Assembly: GCA_024362935.1 (NCBI GenBank) | Contig: JANCRA010000011.1 | Span: 7,371,501-7,435,500, forward strand | Direction: 5' to 3' | Source: Setophaga petechia | Taxonomy: Eukaryota; Chordata; Aves; Passeriformes; Parulidae | Length of the DNA: 64,000 nt | Shown: one piece after another, positions 29,601-42,400 of the stretch | Numbering within the stretch: the stretch's first letter is position 1 | Layout: each line of letters starts with the position of its first letter | The notes under the pieces: generated by a model | Told to the model about the DNA's origin: nothing | What the model saw: only the letters and a program-made list of their open reading frames with translations | Database searches by the model: none | Translations under genes and position numbers: made by a program

Positions 29601-30352
29601 CAGCTTGTTTCCGCATATAAAAATCTATCAGTAAGTTACATTGCCAAAGAATAAGTTTAGAATTCTATTTTTAAATAAACACCACTGCAAAGAAATTATT
29701 AATCTGAATTATAGGACACCTGCTCACAAAATTACTTCAAAACAGTTATTTCTAAATATCTTTCTGTTGGTCTTTTTTATATATTTAGTTTTTTTAATCC
29801 TGCATACATGTGTTTCCCCTTTAGGCACATCTTTAAGGCTTAGTTTTTCCCAGCATCTTCCTCATACAAAAGTATTTAGGTGATGTTTCAAGTGAGCTAA
29901 ACTGTAAAAGGTAATATTGAGCCTTGAACAAGAAAATTAAGAAATACAGATCTCCTGACTTCAAAATTCAATCATTTTAAGCATACAGCAGCAAATCAGA
30001 GGAATACATGTTCCTTGCATATATGTTTATATGCCTTATCAGAGTATCTTTGTACAAATTATTTCATGTAAAACTATCCATCAACTATGCAATGTGAATA
30101 TTATCTTAAATTGTGTGTTCTTCACTGCAATTTCCCTGTGTAGAGCCACTGACTAATTGACTACATAATTAACATTAACCACAAGAAAGAAAAAACCTTT
30201 ATCTCAGTGAAACTTGCTATACTTTACTGTAGAAACAAGATGCAGGCGAACACATGCTTCAAACTAATCCTTTTTACAGTTCTTTTCAAGGGACGTTGTC
30301 CCTCTTCACTGTTAAAAATATTAGTTCTTAAAAAGGAATTACAGTAACTTAC
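23695..30352 (-). other. CPNE3: CPNE3 5' UTR intron (6.7 kb)
   Basis: Intron between the start-codon exon and a candidate upstream non-coding exon. It contains the CR1 copy at 28558-29345. The rest is AT-rich with no exon-like segment I can support; a somewhat GC-richer patch with short open frames on both strands lies at about 27500-27900. Confidence 0.5.
28558..29345 (+). mobile_element. CR1 LINE 3' portion (about 790 bp, plus orientation)
   Basis: A 5'-truncated CR1 non-LTR retrotransposon containing the decayed C-terminal end of its reverse-transcriptase ORF. A frame near 28560-28860 shows the CR1 signatures YCILHLDHNNPM, EKDLGILV and LVRPRLESCV. It is followed by ggagaaaaggaggctcaggg and the conserved 3' end acttgatgatcttggaggtg tttttcaacctaaatgactcc. 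The frame is broken by stops and shifts, so it is a dead copy. It lies in the CPNE3 5' UTR intron, antisense to that gene. Confidence 0.93.
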
Positions 30353-30411
30353 CACAGAAGTCTGCCTCCAGGCCTCTCAGCAATAGGCTAAAGCTTCAAA
30401 CAACAGTAGCA
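30353..30411 (-). other. CPNE3: Candidate CPNE3 5' UTR exon
   Basis: On the minus strand a pyrimidine-rich acceptor (TTCACTTTTTAG) precedes 59 bp that end at a good donor (CTGTG|GTAAGT). A non-coding exon is expected between the CpG island and the start-codon exon, or the transcript may skip straight between them. Based on splice motifs only. Confidence 0.3.
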
Positions 30412-31464
30412 CTAAAAAGTGAAATGAAAGGAAATTAAAACGAAGAATTGTTATTCCCATAGATCAATCAAAGTAAGAGGTTTGAGGAACTACAGTTTCT
30501 CTTAAAACAAATAACCTGTCCAACAGTTTTATGTGTCCATGACAGCAGCACTGTAAGGATTACTCAAGGGTAATTCAGAGCCTTTATTAGAGAATAATAC
30601 ATACTAAATATTATAATAAGTCCAGCAAGAAGAGCCCTTTAAGATTTTAAGAATGAAGGCCCAATTACTGGTTTTGTCCTATTCATTAATTATTTTTCTT
30701 TTCAATGAGGTGACAGTGGATTAGAGTAAGTAGATCAAAATCAGTAGCCCCCAATGTTGTTTACGCTCTAACTAACCTGTGCATCCTCACACAGCTAAAG
30801 GATGACAAAGGAAAGTCCATGAAATCAGTATTCCACAGTGGTCCAGCACATCTCAGTATAAACAATAACATTTTGAAACCAGCAATCACAAAATTGCACT
30901 TTACTGTAGCCCAGGAGTATTTCAAACCTTCCTGTATGCAAACCAAGCACTCTCCAGTCAGCTGCTCTCCAGTTCTGTACCACAGCAGCTACTTGCACTC
31001 AGCATTCCCTGCACCTGCGAGGCATCATTCATGCTCAGCACATCCACAGGCAGTGGGTCCTAAGACAGGCACACAGTAATCATGCTAATTCCTGGAACCA
31101 TCACATATGCTAATCACTTGCCATGAGGATTTTTTCAAAAACCCTTCTGGGTGTGGCGGAAGCTAACTGCCCACAACTAGAACCAGCTGCCTCCTAACTG
31201 TGCCTTTGATAGAGCACTGAGTGAAAGTGCTCTTGATCCATCTACAAGACGGAATGGATCTAAAGGATATAGTCTCCATCAACCAGAGAACAAAGCATCA
31301 TTCAAATCAGTAAAGACTATTCCTTAAACAGAAGCTTGGATCCAGCAACCAAGCCCCTAAAATTCCTCTATTCATAAATCCTTCAGACATTTAATAATGC
31401 CTTTTCAAAATGTCTGAGCAAAAGCATCTCATCTAAAGCAATATTAAAGATAAACCAAAGAAAT

Positions 31465-31520
31465 CAAATAGAATCAGAGTTGAAGGAAAAGACCTTTAAG
31501 ATTATTAAAAAACCCACACC
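31465..31520 (-). mobile_element. Degraded CR1 3' end
   Basis: The run aatagaatcagagttgaagg followed by aaaagacctttaagatta matches the reverse complement of the CR1 3' terminus. Similarity fades beyond about 31520. Confidence 0.55.
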
Positions 31521-32332
31521 ACAATTCTACTTCCTCCCTGCTGACTTGCACAAGCCATACCACACCTTCAAATGTCACGCTAGGAGGGGCCACTATTAAT
31601 CTTTGCCCAACTGATCCATGAATAGAAATAATATTCTTGGGTTTAACAGGAACTAAGATCTACAAATAATAAGTTGATCATATATTACTTACGTTGGAAG
31701 AGCATCCTGACTTTCACAGGAAAATAAACAGGAAGGAATAGAAGGTATCTTACTCCCTAACTGTTCCTGAAAACCATGTAATGACAACATTTGTTCCTAA
31801 ATCAAATTATAAAAAAATTAAAATTCCATCCCAAAAAAACAAAAATTGAATTCCATCCCAAATATGTGTACAGTTTAGATTTTAATTTTATTACCCCTAA
31901 CACTAGGGCTTCCCTTTAGCATTCAATTCTGGAGAAAAATTTGGCATAAAAGAAGACTGTACAAACACTCTGGTACCACTTCGGCTACTTTGCATTTCTG
32001 GATATTTAATAATAGCTTAGTTATTCAGCCTACCAGAAATAGCCTTTTGCTATTGTCACCTGAAGTGAAATTAGTCTAACAGTCACCTATAATGAATCTG
32101 CATAGTTTAATTTTAAGACATTTACCACAAACATACTTGTTGCAAAAACACTGCATTCTTCCTAACACCACATAACAAAAGAACCTCTATCTCTTACTCC
32201 TTTAACATCTTTCCTATTTTTTTCCCCTTCAAATGCTTTTTGGTATTCTGCATGCACTTTGAAACATCTTCCCTCTATGAATATACACATATAATGTCAA
32301 AATTTAAAGCTCCAACTGAAAAAAAAACAAAA

Positions 32333-32347
32333 GGGGGGGGGGGGGGG
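32333..32347. repeat. Homopolymer G15 run
   Basis: Fifteen consecutive G bases directly after an A-rich stretch; a likely site of length polymorphism or assembly uncertainty. Confidence 0.95.
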
Positions 32348-33086
32348 AAGCCGAGATTAGGTTTGACTGCATTTACTTTTATTAAACAAACTTTTTGCAC
32401 CCCCACAAAAATGTTTTTAACTCGAACCTTCAGGGACATAACCCTCCAGGAAAATAAATGTATGCGCTGGAGGCAGGGCAATGCATATTACATTGAGGAC
32501 ACTTAACGTAATTTGAAGATAGGAGTATGTAAGCAAAAGTGAAGAGATTTCACATTTTAAAACTTTTCCCTAGTGGAAGAGTAAGTTATGACAACATGAA
32601 CATTATCTAAGATTTGTCTTGCATATATTATGCAACTACAGTGAAGTAAGAAAACAACCACCCACTCAACCAGCAGCTCAGAAAGAACAGCATGCGGTTT
32701 TCAGGAACGATGCTGACTCTCGAAACCCTCCTCTCTCAGAGGTAAGGGCGCTTTTCAGAGCGGCGTTTACACCGCCACAGAGACCGACAGTACGGACTCA
32801 AACCTTCACGCCCACAGCTTTAACTTCACCGAGTTCCACCACCCGCGGGACGGGGATGGGGCAGCGATTCCTCGATCCTCGTAGCAGCCGCAGCTGGCAG
32901 CGCGCTCCGCGTCCCCCCGCAGGAAGCGGGGCCGCAGCTGCGGGGACGTTTCACGGGAGGAAGGGCTAGGATAGCCCGGAGCCATGGCCTGCCGCCCCAG
33001 CCCCACACGGGTCCCACTGGACGGGCCAAGAGCTCAAGCCCCGCGGGACACGGCGGCCCCAGGGCACGGCCGAACCCCACCCTCAC

Positions 33087-33170
33087 CTGCAGCGCGGCGC
33101 CTCCGGACCCCCGACCCGCGCCGGCCACACCCGCGCAGCCGGACACGCCCCGCCCCGGGGCGCAGGCGCA
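33087..33170 (-). other. CPNE3: CPNE3 exon 1 (5' UTR, 5' end approximate)
   Basis: On the minus strand CGCTGCAG|GTGAGG at 33087 is a near-consensus donor inside the CpG island. A first exon must lie upstream of the start-codon exon, and this is the best site. The 5' boundary is a guess. Confidence 0.5.
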
Positions 33171-33380
33171 GAGCCCCCGTGTGCGCCCTCCCGCCTCGGC
33201 CGGGCCGGCGGCCGCTCGGGCCCGGCGTGGCTCGGGGCCCGGCCGCGCAATGTCCGCCCCGCGGCACGGCGAGCTGCCCGGCCGGGAGGGCGGCCCTTGC
33301 CCTTGTGTGCCCCCGAGCCCGGGCAGGGCCGCGGGGCGGAGCGGCTCCTCCGCAGGCGGGGGGCGGTGCTGGCAGCGGCG

Positions 33381-33491
33381 ATGGCGGCGCTCATGGCGGC
33401 GCTGGCGCGGCCCTTCCGCCGCGGCCCCGCCGGCCTGGGGACAGTGCTCCGGCGAGAGACGACGGGCGGCCCCTGCGGCCGGGGGACTCAG
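33381..33491 (+). CDS. RMDN1: RMDN1 coding exon 1
   Basis: Residues 1-37; very GC-rich. It begins MAALMAALARPFRRGPAGLG and ends at ACTCAG|GTAGCC. The upstream frame is open but lacks an ATG, so 33381 is the first possible AUG start. Confidence 0.9.
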
Positions 33492-36400
33492 GTAGCCAGG
33501 GTGCCGCTCGCTGCGGGGAGCGCGGCCGCTTCCAGGGACTGCTTGGAATGCGCTGCCCGGGGGCTCGGGAGTCACCGAGCCTGGAGGTGTTTTGGGGAAG
33601 ACCGGACGTGGCGCTTAGTGCCGTGCTGTATTTGGCGTGGTGGGGTTCACTCGTAGGTTGGGCTCGGTGATCTCAGGGCCTCTTCCAACCGAATTCACTC
33701 CGATTCCCACGGGGTGCGGCCGCCGCTCGCCCCCGCGGAGCCGCTGCGCCGGCAGGAGGGAGGCGGGCGGAGGCTCCGGCACCGGGGGCGTAGCGAAGGA
33801 CGGGTTTGTTTGTGCGAAAACAGCCCTGGCCTCGTTTGAGCAGTACGCATTTGATTTGTGCTTCAAACCTTGTGTTTGCTCCGTACTTACGGTTTATGCC
33901 CAATCTAGTGCTTTGATCGTTTTCAGGCGTAATCGTGAGCTTCTGGTGAATATACTTCAAATCCTCGCTTAATGAAATGACATTTTGTCTTATGAAAATT
34001 TTTTAAAATTTTTAAGTCTTTTTTTTGCTCAGAATCTGAAATATAACCGGTGATACAGAGAAGAAAAACCTTTTTTTAACTCGGAGTGATAATGTTCATT
34101 AGTACCTATCTTATGATCCTACACAGGTGCTTAGGAAAAGCCTTCAGAGAGGAGTTGTACTTTCAACAGGCTCCTTTTTGGTTTATGAAGCTCATAAGCT
34201 GATTTGTGGTTTTGCTGAGGTTCATGCAAGCTTCAAAGGTAATATTTTCTAATTCTGAAGTATATTGGGTATTCTGATATGAAACTTAAAAATTTTAGTA
34301 CCAGAATTAGAGAGGAAATTGGTGTAATGCTTCTGACTTTTTCCATTAAGACTGCATGCAGTGTCATTTCATGATAAGATGCTTTTGAATTGGTTATGGG
34401 TGATGTGATAGCTCTTCAACAAGTGATTATTTCAGGTATAACTGAAAGCAGATTGGTAGCTCATCCTGTCAGGGATAGAACACATGCACAAGGTGGATAA
34501 TAACTAATTTGTTGCCCAATCTTTGATTACTCTTATTTACTCCTACTTTAATTAAGTCTTAATGGGTCTGTTATGAATGCAGACCAAAACTTAATCTATT
34601 TCTAGAAATTTTAGCTAGTTGAGATTTTCAGTATAATCACTGTGTAATTTCTGTTTAATCTAGTTGAGCAATACCAAGATAGCTCCTCATATAAAATTGA
34701 GAAATGTCTTCTATCTCCCTAACACTAAAATGCGGAAGCAAAGCCTTGCTTTACCGACTAGAAAACAATTTAACAAGTGGTAAATTTTTTTTTTTGTATC
34801 CTTTGCGTAAGAATAGACTCACTGTGCGAAGGAGAGTAACAATATCTTAAAAGGGGATATTGTTACAGACTTAAAACTTGCCTGTCTAAATAAGGTATTT
34901 CAGGGTAAGCCTGACTGAAAGGAGAATGAGCCTAAACTGGATGTGTGCTCACTGCATAGTTGAGGTAGTACCCAATTCAGGCAACCTGTTTCTCCATGTC
35001 TTAAAAACAGGAAGATCTTAGATGTTTATGCAGAGAGAAATAAAAATTCAGATAATAATTTTTTAAAAGGATAAGGAACTGTTTCATGTGCAGGAGTATC
35101 AGTGAGTAGATCTGAAGTAGCTACTCTACACAATTAAGAAATAATAATGAGGAATAAAGAATTCATCATTTCTCATGAGAAACATAAATAACACTGCTTA
35201 GTTGGTCTTTCCAGTGCTCCCACATGAATCTGACATTTACATTGCCAAGAAAAGCAATGTTAATGGGCTTTCTATACAAGAAATGTAATAAATATGGTAA
35301 AAACAAGGGTAAAATAGGAATACCTGAAAAATAAAGTAATAAAAGTGTAATAATTTACATAAAACATCTTGTGGGAAATGCATTCAGAAGTTTTGAGTTC
35401 TGAGCATTTAGTCTTTAGATATGTTAGTAGTGTTCAGGTCAGCAAGCAAACATAACTATTTAGTGAAGATCATACTGAAGATGTACCATGAACCTCATTC
35501 TGGACACTAAAATCCAAAGCCCACATAGACCATTATCTGATCTTTGAAAGGGTTGAAAGAAGACATTTAGAGACAGCAAGGTTAAAAATTATCCAGAATG
35601 CATTGATTTATATTCTAGAATGTTTTCAAGCTGAAGAGGAGGCTTTTGTGTTCAGTTGCCTTCAATGTTTCACTTCTTCTGTAAAGAAAACTGTGCTGAC
35701 TTTGAATTGGCTACCATATTTAGTAGGCAACTTGAAAAAGTAAACCTTATAAACATGATTAATTTTTATGAAAGGGTTTAGAACTTATGTTTTGACTTCT
35801 AAGTTTGATCATGGACCCAGGAGTAATACCAAAGAGACAATAAGCATAGGTAGGTCTGTAAAAAATTAGACAAGGCTTTTTTTTCTAATGCTTTGATGTT
35901 GGCAGAACAGTAAACTTGAAGCTTGTCCTTCTCTTGTACAGTTACATACATCAACAAAATTACCCATCTGCTTCCCTTTGGGTATTTCTCCTTCTAATTC
36001 TCTCCTTTTTCATGGTATAATCCTCTATAGTGCGGTGTTTGATAATTCTGTTTCTTGTATGCTGTTCTAAGTGCTATATTTATTTATATATTATTATATT
36101 CATGCAGTTGTGGAAATTGTATTTCCCCACCACTGTTGTGTTTCAGAGTATTTTCTAGAAAAAGCATAAAAATAATGGAACTTAGTTCATAAATTGATAT
36201 TCTAGAAGGCCAATTCTGATTTTCAAAATTATTTTTGCTATTAGTATCTTAAACACACAGGAGTTTCAGTAGATTGTCTTTTTTGGGGTCATATTTGAGA
36301 AAATCCTATGGACTTCGGTCAGAAAACCTTTAAGCAATGTTTTGTTTTGGCTTGTGAGTAAATAATAAGACTCACTCAAACTGCAGTAATGTTCTGGCTA

Positions 36401-39400
36401 AACTGTGGAACCATATTGAGAATGAAGAATATTTTTAAAAGTTGAGGGGTTTTCATTGTTATTGTAAGATTTAAATTCTTTACATATACTAATGAAGGGG
36501 CTTTGTTACTCTCAACTCTGTACAGCACTTGCTCTCCTCGTCAATTTTTCATACTTTTTTTTTCTTTTCTACCATTTTCACAAGTTAAAAAATAACTTCT
36601 TTCTAGTAGTCTGATGCACTGAGAAAGACACCTTGGGATGTTAAATCTGTCCAGCAACCAAAGCTGTCATGCTGAAAGCTGTTGTAGCCTCACTGGAGAG
36701 GCACTCGTTGTCATCCTCATTGTGCCTTGTGCGTGTTGCTTACTCAGTCCTGCTGTGCTTGTAAGTTTGAAGTGATGGCCTAAAAATGAGCTACATCGTT
36801 TTCAGCTAAGTTGTCTTGCTTTAAAATGTTGTAGTGATAATATCTTAATTAACTACCATTCATTCTTCTGTTTTCACAATTTTAATTCCTTCATAAGTGG
36901 AAGATGTGATTGAACAAGCAGACTACCTGTATGGGAGTGGAGAAACTGAAAAGCTGTATCGGTTGCTGGTTCAGTATAAAAACAGGTACTTCACTGCCTT
37001 GGGACATTACTGTGGCTTCTTTTCTGTGCTCTTCTGTTTTTTAACTGATATTCTCACTGTGGAATGCTGGAGAACCTATTTTTCAGCCTTATGTAAGTAG
37101 GAAATAAGGACTTGTGATATTTTTCCTCCTAATGGAAAAATGAATGAAGAAAGAACTGATGGTTGTAGGTGAGGGTTAACCCTTAAATTTTTCAGTCATG
37201 GTTGTTTGTTATATTACTCTAAGAATCCCTTAAAATACACTGCAAAATTCTGAAAGACTATAAAGTCTTTATTAAATTAGTAAGCCAGTGGTAGTTATCT
37301 AAAGTATAATGAAGTGTAAGCAGTGTTCCAAAGCAGTATGTTACAAAATGAAACTTAAGATCCTTAAGCTTGAACTGTAACCTACAATACACCATTTGAT
37401 AAAATGTTATAAATAAATACATAAATGTGCAGGTTTATGTGCTGGTGGTATGGCTAAGCTGTGGTTATTTTCACTGTTTTCTAGGAAGAATTTAATAATA
37501 TAGATACAATTAGAGGGAAAAAATGCATAATAATTTAAGCATTTTAAGTAAACATCAATGCAAATCAGCAGAGTGCTGGAAAAAATACTATCTAGCTAAG
37601 AAGAGAATACCTCTTCTTTTCCTTCTGGTATTTTGAGTGGTACCATTGGGGTTTCTTAAATCTGTCTCTTTTTTTTGAGAAAAGAAAAACCTTTTCTGCA
37701 GATGTGTTTGCTCTGCAGACCAGAATGGCAGCCAAAGGTGTTGTCAGACAGTCTGTAATAGTGGGCTTTCATTTGCTGTTTGTTACCTTGGAAACATAGC
37801 ATAGCATGACAGATAATTCACTGTTGTCCTATCACCCACTTGGGATATACTTTAAAAGATTCCTTTTCTGCCTTGTTTCTCTGATTGCTTTAAAAATTCA
37901 GTGTTTCTGTTCCTAACCAGCGATGATGCAGAGTTGTTATGGCGGCTGGCACGGTCATCACGGGATCTGGCTCAGCTTGGTAGTACTTCTGCAGAGGAGA
38001 AGAAAAAACTGACATATGACTCCCTTGAGTATGCAAAAAAGGCACTTGAAAAAAATGAATCAAATTTTGCAGCACACAAGGTGAGCCATGCAAAATAACT
38101 GAAATCTTGATTTCTGCTTGCAGAAAACAGAACAAATGTTATTGTACTGTTTAAGGAAACTTCAGCATAATTTAACTTTTCAGTTGAGAATGAATGAGAC
38201 TTCGTATTATTCTTAAAGTTTTTGGAAGATCTGAGTTCAGACTTTTCCAGGTAAACTTCCTCTAGGAAGAAACATTCAGTGCAGGACCATGGAAAGAAGT
38301 GACTGGTCAGGGTGATAACAGCTGATGAAATCAGCTCCTCCTGCCCCAACCTCGTCTTAAAAATGTTGAAATGTTGTACGTCACACATTCAGCATGCCTT
38401 TTCTGGGCTCTGTAGAGTATTTCAGGCCCTGGCTGCATTCTGCCCCATCTCATTTTCTGGGGTTTTTTTTTTTTTTTTCTTTGTTTGGTTTGGGTTTTTT
38501 TTGTTTTTGTCTGTGCTGCTTTTCTCACAGGCAAAGCAAAATGTAGTCACTTGCCTTGGTGTCTTGGATCAGGAGAGGACATGGATTCCCTTTACACATA
38601 CAGACCAGCAGCTTGCTCTGATGTTGATCGAGCTGTTCACAACAAATACTTACTGCTTTGCTGAAGCTTACCAGAGCCTGGGCTAGCTCTGTACTCCCGG
38701 TGGCTACAACAGGAGTGGGGAACAGCTGGGATCTGGGATTTGCCCACAGCTGAACCTAAAGAGCTGCAAACTCTACAGTGCACACTGCTAGAGCCACGGC
38801 AGGGTGAAGAAGGAAGGAGGAGACTTTGTCTTGCGGTTCCACTGGGAAACTTTATTCTAGGTGGAGGGAGCAGGACAAAAAGAGCGCCTGGCCCTCATGT
38901 GGAAGGGGCTTTGTTCAGATACAAGTCAGGGGGTGGATACAAACAGTTAACCAATAGGGAATCCTCGGGGGAGGAGTGAGGGGATTACATCAACTCTGTG
39001 GGACCAGTCAGGACAAGGGGAGGAGAGGGAAAGCTCACATGGGCCAATGGATGAGGGGATTTCTAAGTGGGTGTTTCAGTCAGGGATTGCCCCAGGGGTG
39101 AGTGGCAGGGAACATTCAGGAAAAGGGGCAGGGTTACCTTGACAGGCAGGGAGGGGACTAAAACAAAGGGAGGGGAATACTTGAGGGACAGCTTTAAGGG
39201 AGGGTACAAGTTACAGAAAAACCAACTTGGGGAAAACATGGGAGGGTAACAAAATGAACTATTTAACAGTAACTTAATGAAATAAACTGGAACGGCAACA
39301 CTGCTTGTGGTTGGTTGTGGCTGCGGCAGCTGTTCTGCTTGGAAGTTTTTTAAAGGGTAGTGTTAATATAGTGCTGTATTAAATGATTTTTTTATTATTT

Positions 39401-42400
39401 GAATTACAGTGGTATGGAATTTGCCTCAGTGATGTTGGGGACTATGAAGGAATCAAGACTAAAATTGGAAATGCTATTATCATCAAAGAGCATTTCCAGG
39501 TAATGCAGTTTTTTGCATATGACAAGGTTAATGTGTCCAATATGTAGATTGTGTGACAGGTGGTAGCTAATTTTTGGTGCAATATTGAAAGCGTACTTCT
39601 GTTCAGACTTCCTAGTAGCACTTTGGTTTTTGGGTTACTGTGACACATGCTCCAGAAATGCCAGAGTGACACATGCTCCCAGAAACACGGAGTACAAATT
39701 CTCTCCTGCAATAAACTAAGTCACTTTAGAAGGGAATCCTGAAATAGCTGAAGTGCTTTACACACCTCTTAGGACTAGATCAGTTGTAATTGTGATATTG
39801 AGAAATGGCAGTGTGGCTGTCCTTTTAACTGTGTATAATGTAACAGTAAATGGCAAATACTGGAGAAGATGAAGAGCTACTAATTTTATATCACCAGAGA
39901 TTATATTGAAATCTGAACATGCCAAGTCTCAAATGCAATGTTTAATAACCTACTAAAGAGATGTGCTTAGACATCTGTCAGTGTCATCAGATTTTTGGAG
40001 GTGAGCTGATTAAGTTGTGCACTGAAATTCTACACACCACAGTCTAGTTTAATTAACAGTATGCTAACAAGCCTATTTTTAAATATATTTTAATCCATGT
40101 GTCAGAACAACTTCTTTACTTATTGTGTTGTTTTTTTCTTCCCACACCAGAGAGCTGTTGAACTGAATCCAAAGGATGCTACAACAATTCATCTTATAGG
40201 GATTTGGTAAGATGTATTTTCAAACTAAAGTTAGCAAATGGCACAGAAAAATGCAAGAGAATAAAATATCTTGCATTAATTACAGAACTCCTTGGAATAA
40301 TATAGAATGTACTTATAATTGATGCAAGCATGAAAACATATTGAACAGATATAGGATGTCATGCCTTGAAAAAGTCTTGCTATTCTTATGCTGTTGTAAA
40401 AGATGAAAAATAATTGTTCATTTAATTTATTTGTATGGAACTGTTAAAAACTCCTTTTCCAGATGTTCAGTTTGTTTCATGGAATCTATAGTGGGCATCA
40501 GTGATAGCCAGTAGTAGCTCATTTTTTTTCTGGAGTATGAATGGGGCCAAAACTCAGCACTAACTTCACATTGAATTTCAGTGATGGCTGCAACTTAATA
40601 CAGTCCCTGAAAAGCTATCAAAAATTAGATGTATTCTGAAAATATTTTTGTTACTATGTGTCAGGGTACAGTATTTTAAAAGTTATATGAAATAAAAGGA
40701 GCTTATCAATGCATATATATTAACCAAAAATCATTGAAATTGAATTTACTTCTCAATGAAAATGATACTAAGAATTACTGTTACATAGCAGATAAATGGA
40801 CTAGAAATAGAACTTTCCATACTAACCAAGGTATTCTGTGCCAGTGGTGTGATGGAAAGCAATATCATGTACTTTTTTGTGAGAGACTCTAGACAGCACT
40901 TTTGGTTATTTGTCTGAAAAAGACCAAAGATGTCACATTGATTTACCAGAGATCTCTATTGTAAGATTGAGAGATTGAAAATAAAGAAAGGCAATGTATT
41001 TTTGGCCTAAAAGAATACTAAAACCCACAGTCAATTTCTCTGTGGTTTTTTTCATCCTAAGTATCAAAGAAAATTATAATGATAAATGCTCCAGTTTTTT
41101 ACTAGTTCAGAACCTTTGGAATCCACCATTCATTCCCACATGATCTAACAATTGCAACAGTCCAGATTTTTAAGCAGAAGTATATGCTACCAACTGACTA
41201 AGCCTCCAAGTCCATTTTGAGATAGGAAGCTTGTTCTGGAAAGTACTTCAGACATTGTTCCCAAGGAAAATTAGAAAATGCTATCAGAAATGTTAGTTTA
41301 ATGCTGCTTTTGGCTTTAAAATATTCCCATGTTGTATTTTTAAATCTACTCCTTACTGAATTTCAGAGCCATCTTGAATTGAAACTGGCATTTAGTATCA
41401 GCCAGTTCTTGAGTATTGTTCTCTCTTCTCTTTCTAATCTGTTCAGGACTAAATCTGTTTCTGATAAGGCACATCTAATGATAGAATTTCAACTCCAGCA
41501 GTGTATTCCATGTCTTGCCTGCCTCTCCTCCAGACATTTACAGTTCCTCATTTTTCACCTCCTCTAGAATGCTCTATTTTACACAGTGAATAACAATTGT
41601 AATCTCATTGTGGGAGGCTACTAAAGTGAATATCATTGTTTGATGTTTGCACCCAGAATGTTCTGTGCACTCGAAATGCTTCAATAAAAATGTTTATTCC
41701 TTCCAGCACCAATAAGATAGGTGACTGATTGATTACCTGTGTTATTTAGTAGATAGAAAACCAGCATAGCATGGCTTAGCCTAGAGCACAGTGGTTTGAT
41801 TCTTGAATTTATTTTCATTCTTATAGATCAGAGTCTCAGGAATGTACTGCAGATCTACTTTATATTAATAATTGAGAAAAGCAAAGTAGTGTTGAGGTAA
41901 GGCAATGACATTATTCAGTTGTGTTGCTTTTGCAAATACATTAGAACAAAATACACATAAATCATTAAAATCATTCAACTCAAAATCTGTCTCATGCTTA
42001 GTAATTGTTCCAGTTTTAGCTACTGTAGTTAGTTCCCAGTAAAAGACACACCAAAACTTCTTTAGTAGCAGTTTCAGACATCTTGCTGTTTTTTACAGGT
42101 ATAAGAACATGCTTATAGAACTTGCAGTGTGTCTGCAGTTTTGACTCTTGGAACCCACAATTATGACATGCAGTTTTTATGTCCAACAGCAATTCTGAGA
42201 CTATTGCTTGAAAACAAGTGAAATGTGAAGGGCAGATATAAATGTTGCTTTTTCCTTCAGGTGTTACTCTTTTGCTGAGATGCCATGGTACCAAAGAAAA
42301 ATAGCTGCAACACTGTTTGCCACACCACCAACTTCCACATTTCAAGAGGTACAGTATGAAAATATTTCACAGGTTGTTGTTCCCCCCACAAAGCTGATGA

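Larger units (their letters stand above)
30412..32690. other. CPNE3: CPNE3 5' UTR intron, distal part
   Basis: AT-rich DNA leading up to the CpG island. It contains a degraded CR1 3' end at about 31465-31520 and a G15 run at 32333-32347. No exon was seen. Confidence 0.5.
32700..33820. promoter_or_regulatory. CpG island, bidirectional CPNE3/RMDN1 promoter
   Basis: An abrupt GC- and CpG-rich block in otherwise AT-rich DNA, densest at about 32820-33600. It holds the start of RMDN1 on the plus strand (ATG at 33381) and a strong donor for CPNE3 exon 1 on the minus strand at 33087. The two starts are therefore about 0.2-0.3 kb apart. Visible motifs are GC boxes around 33147-33156 (cgccccgccccg) and an NRF1-like gcgcaggcgca at 33160-33170. 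Two atggcggcg copies, at 33381 and 33393, resemble YY1 sites. No TATA box was seen. Transcription start sites cannot be fixed from sequence. Confidence 0.85.

Noticed and set aside
32826..33670. Several long overlapping ORFs on both strands (up to 249 codons)
   Set aside because: They lie in the CpG island, where high GC removes stop codons. They have no family resemblance and cross the CPNE3 exon 1 donor and RMDN1 exon 1.
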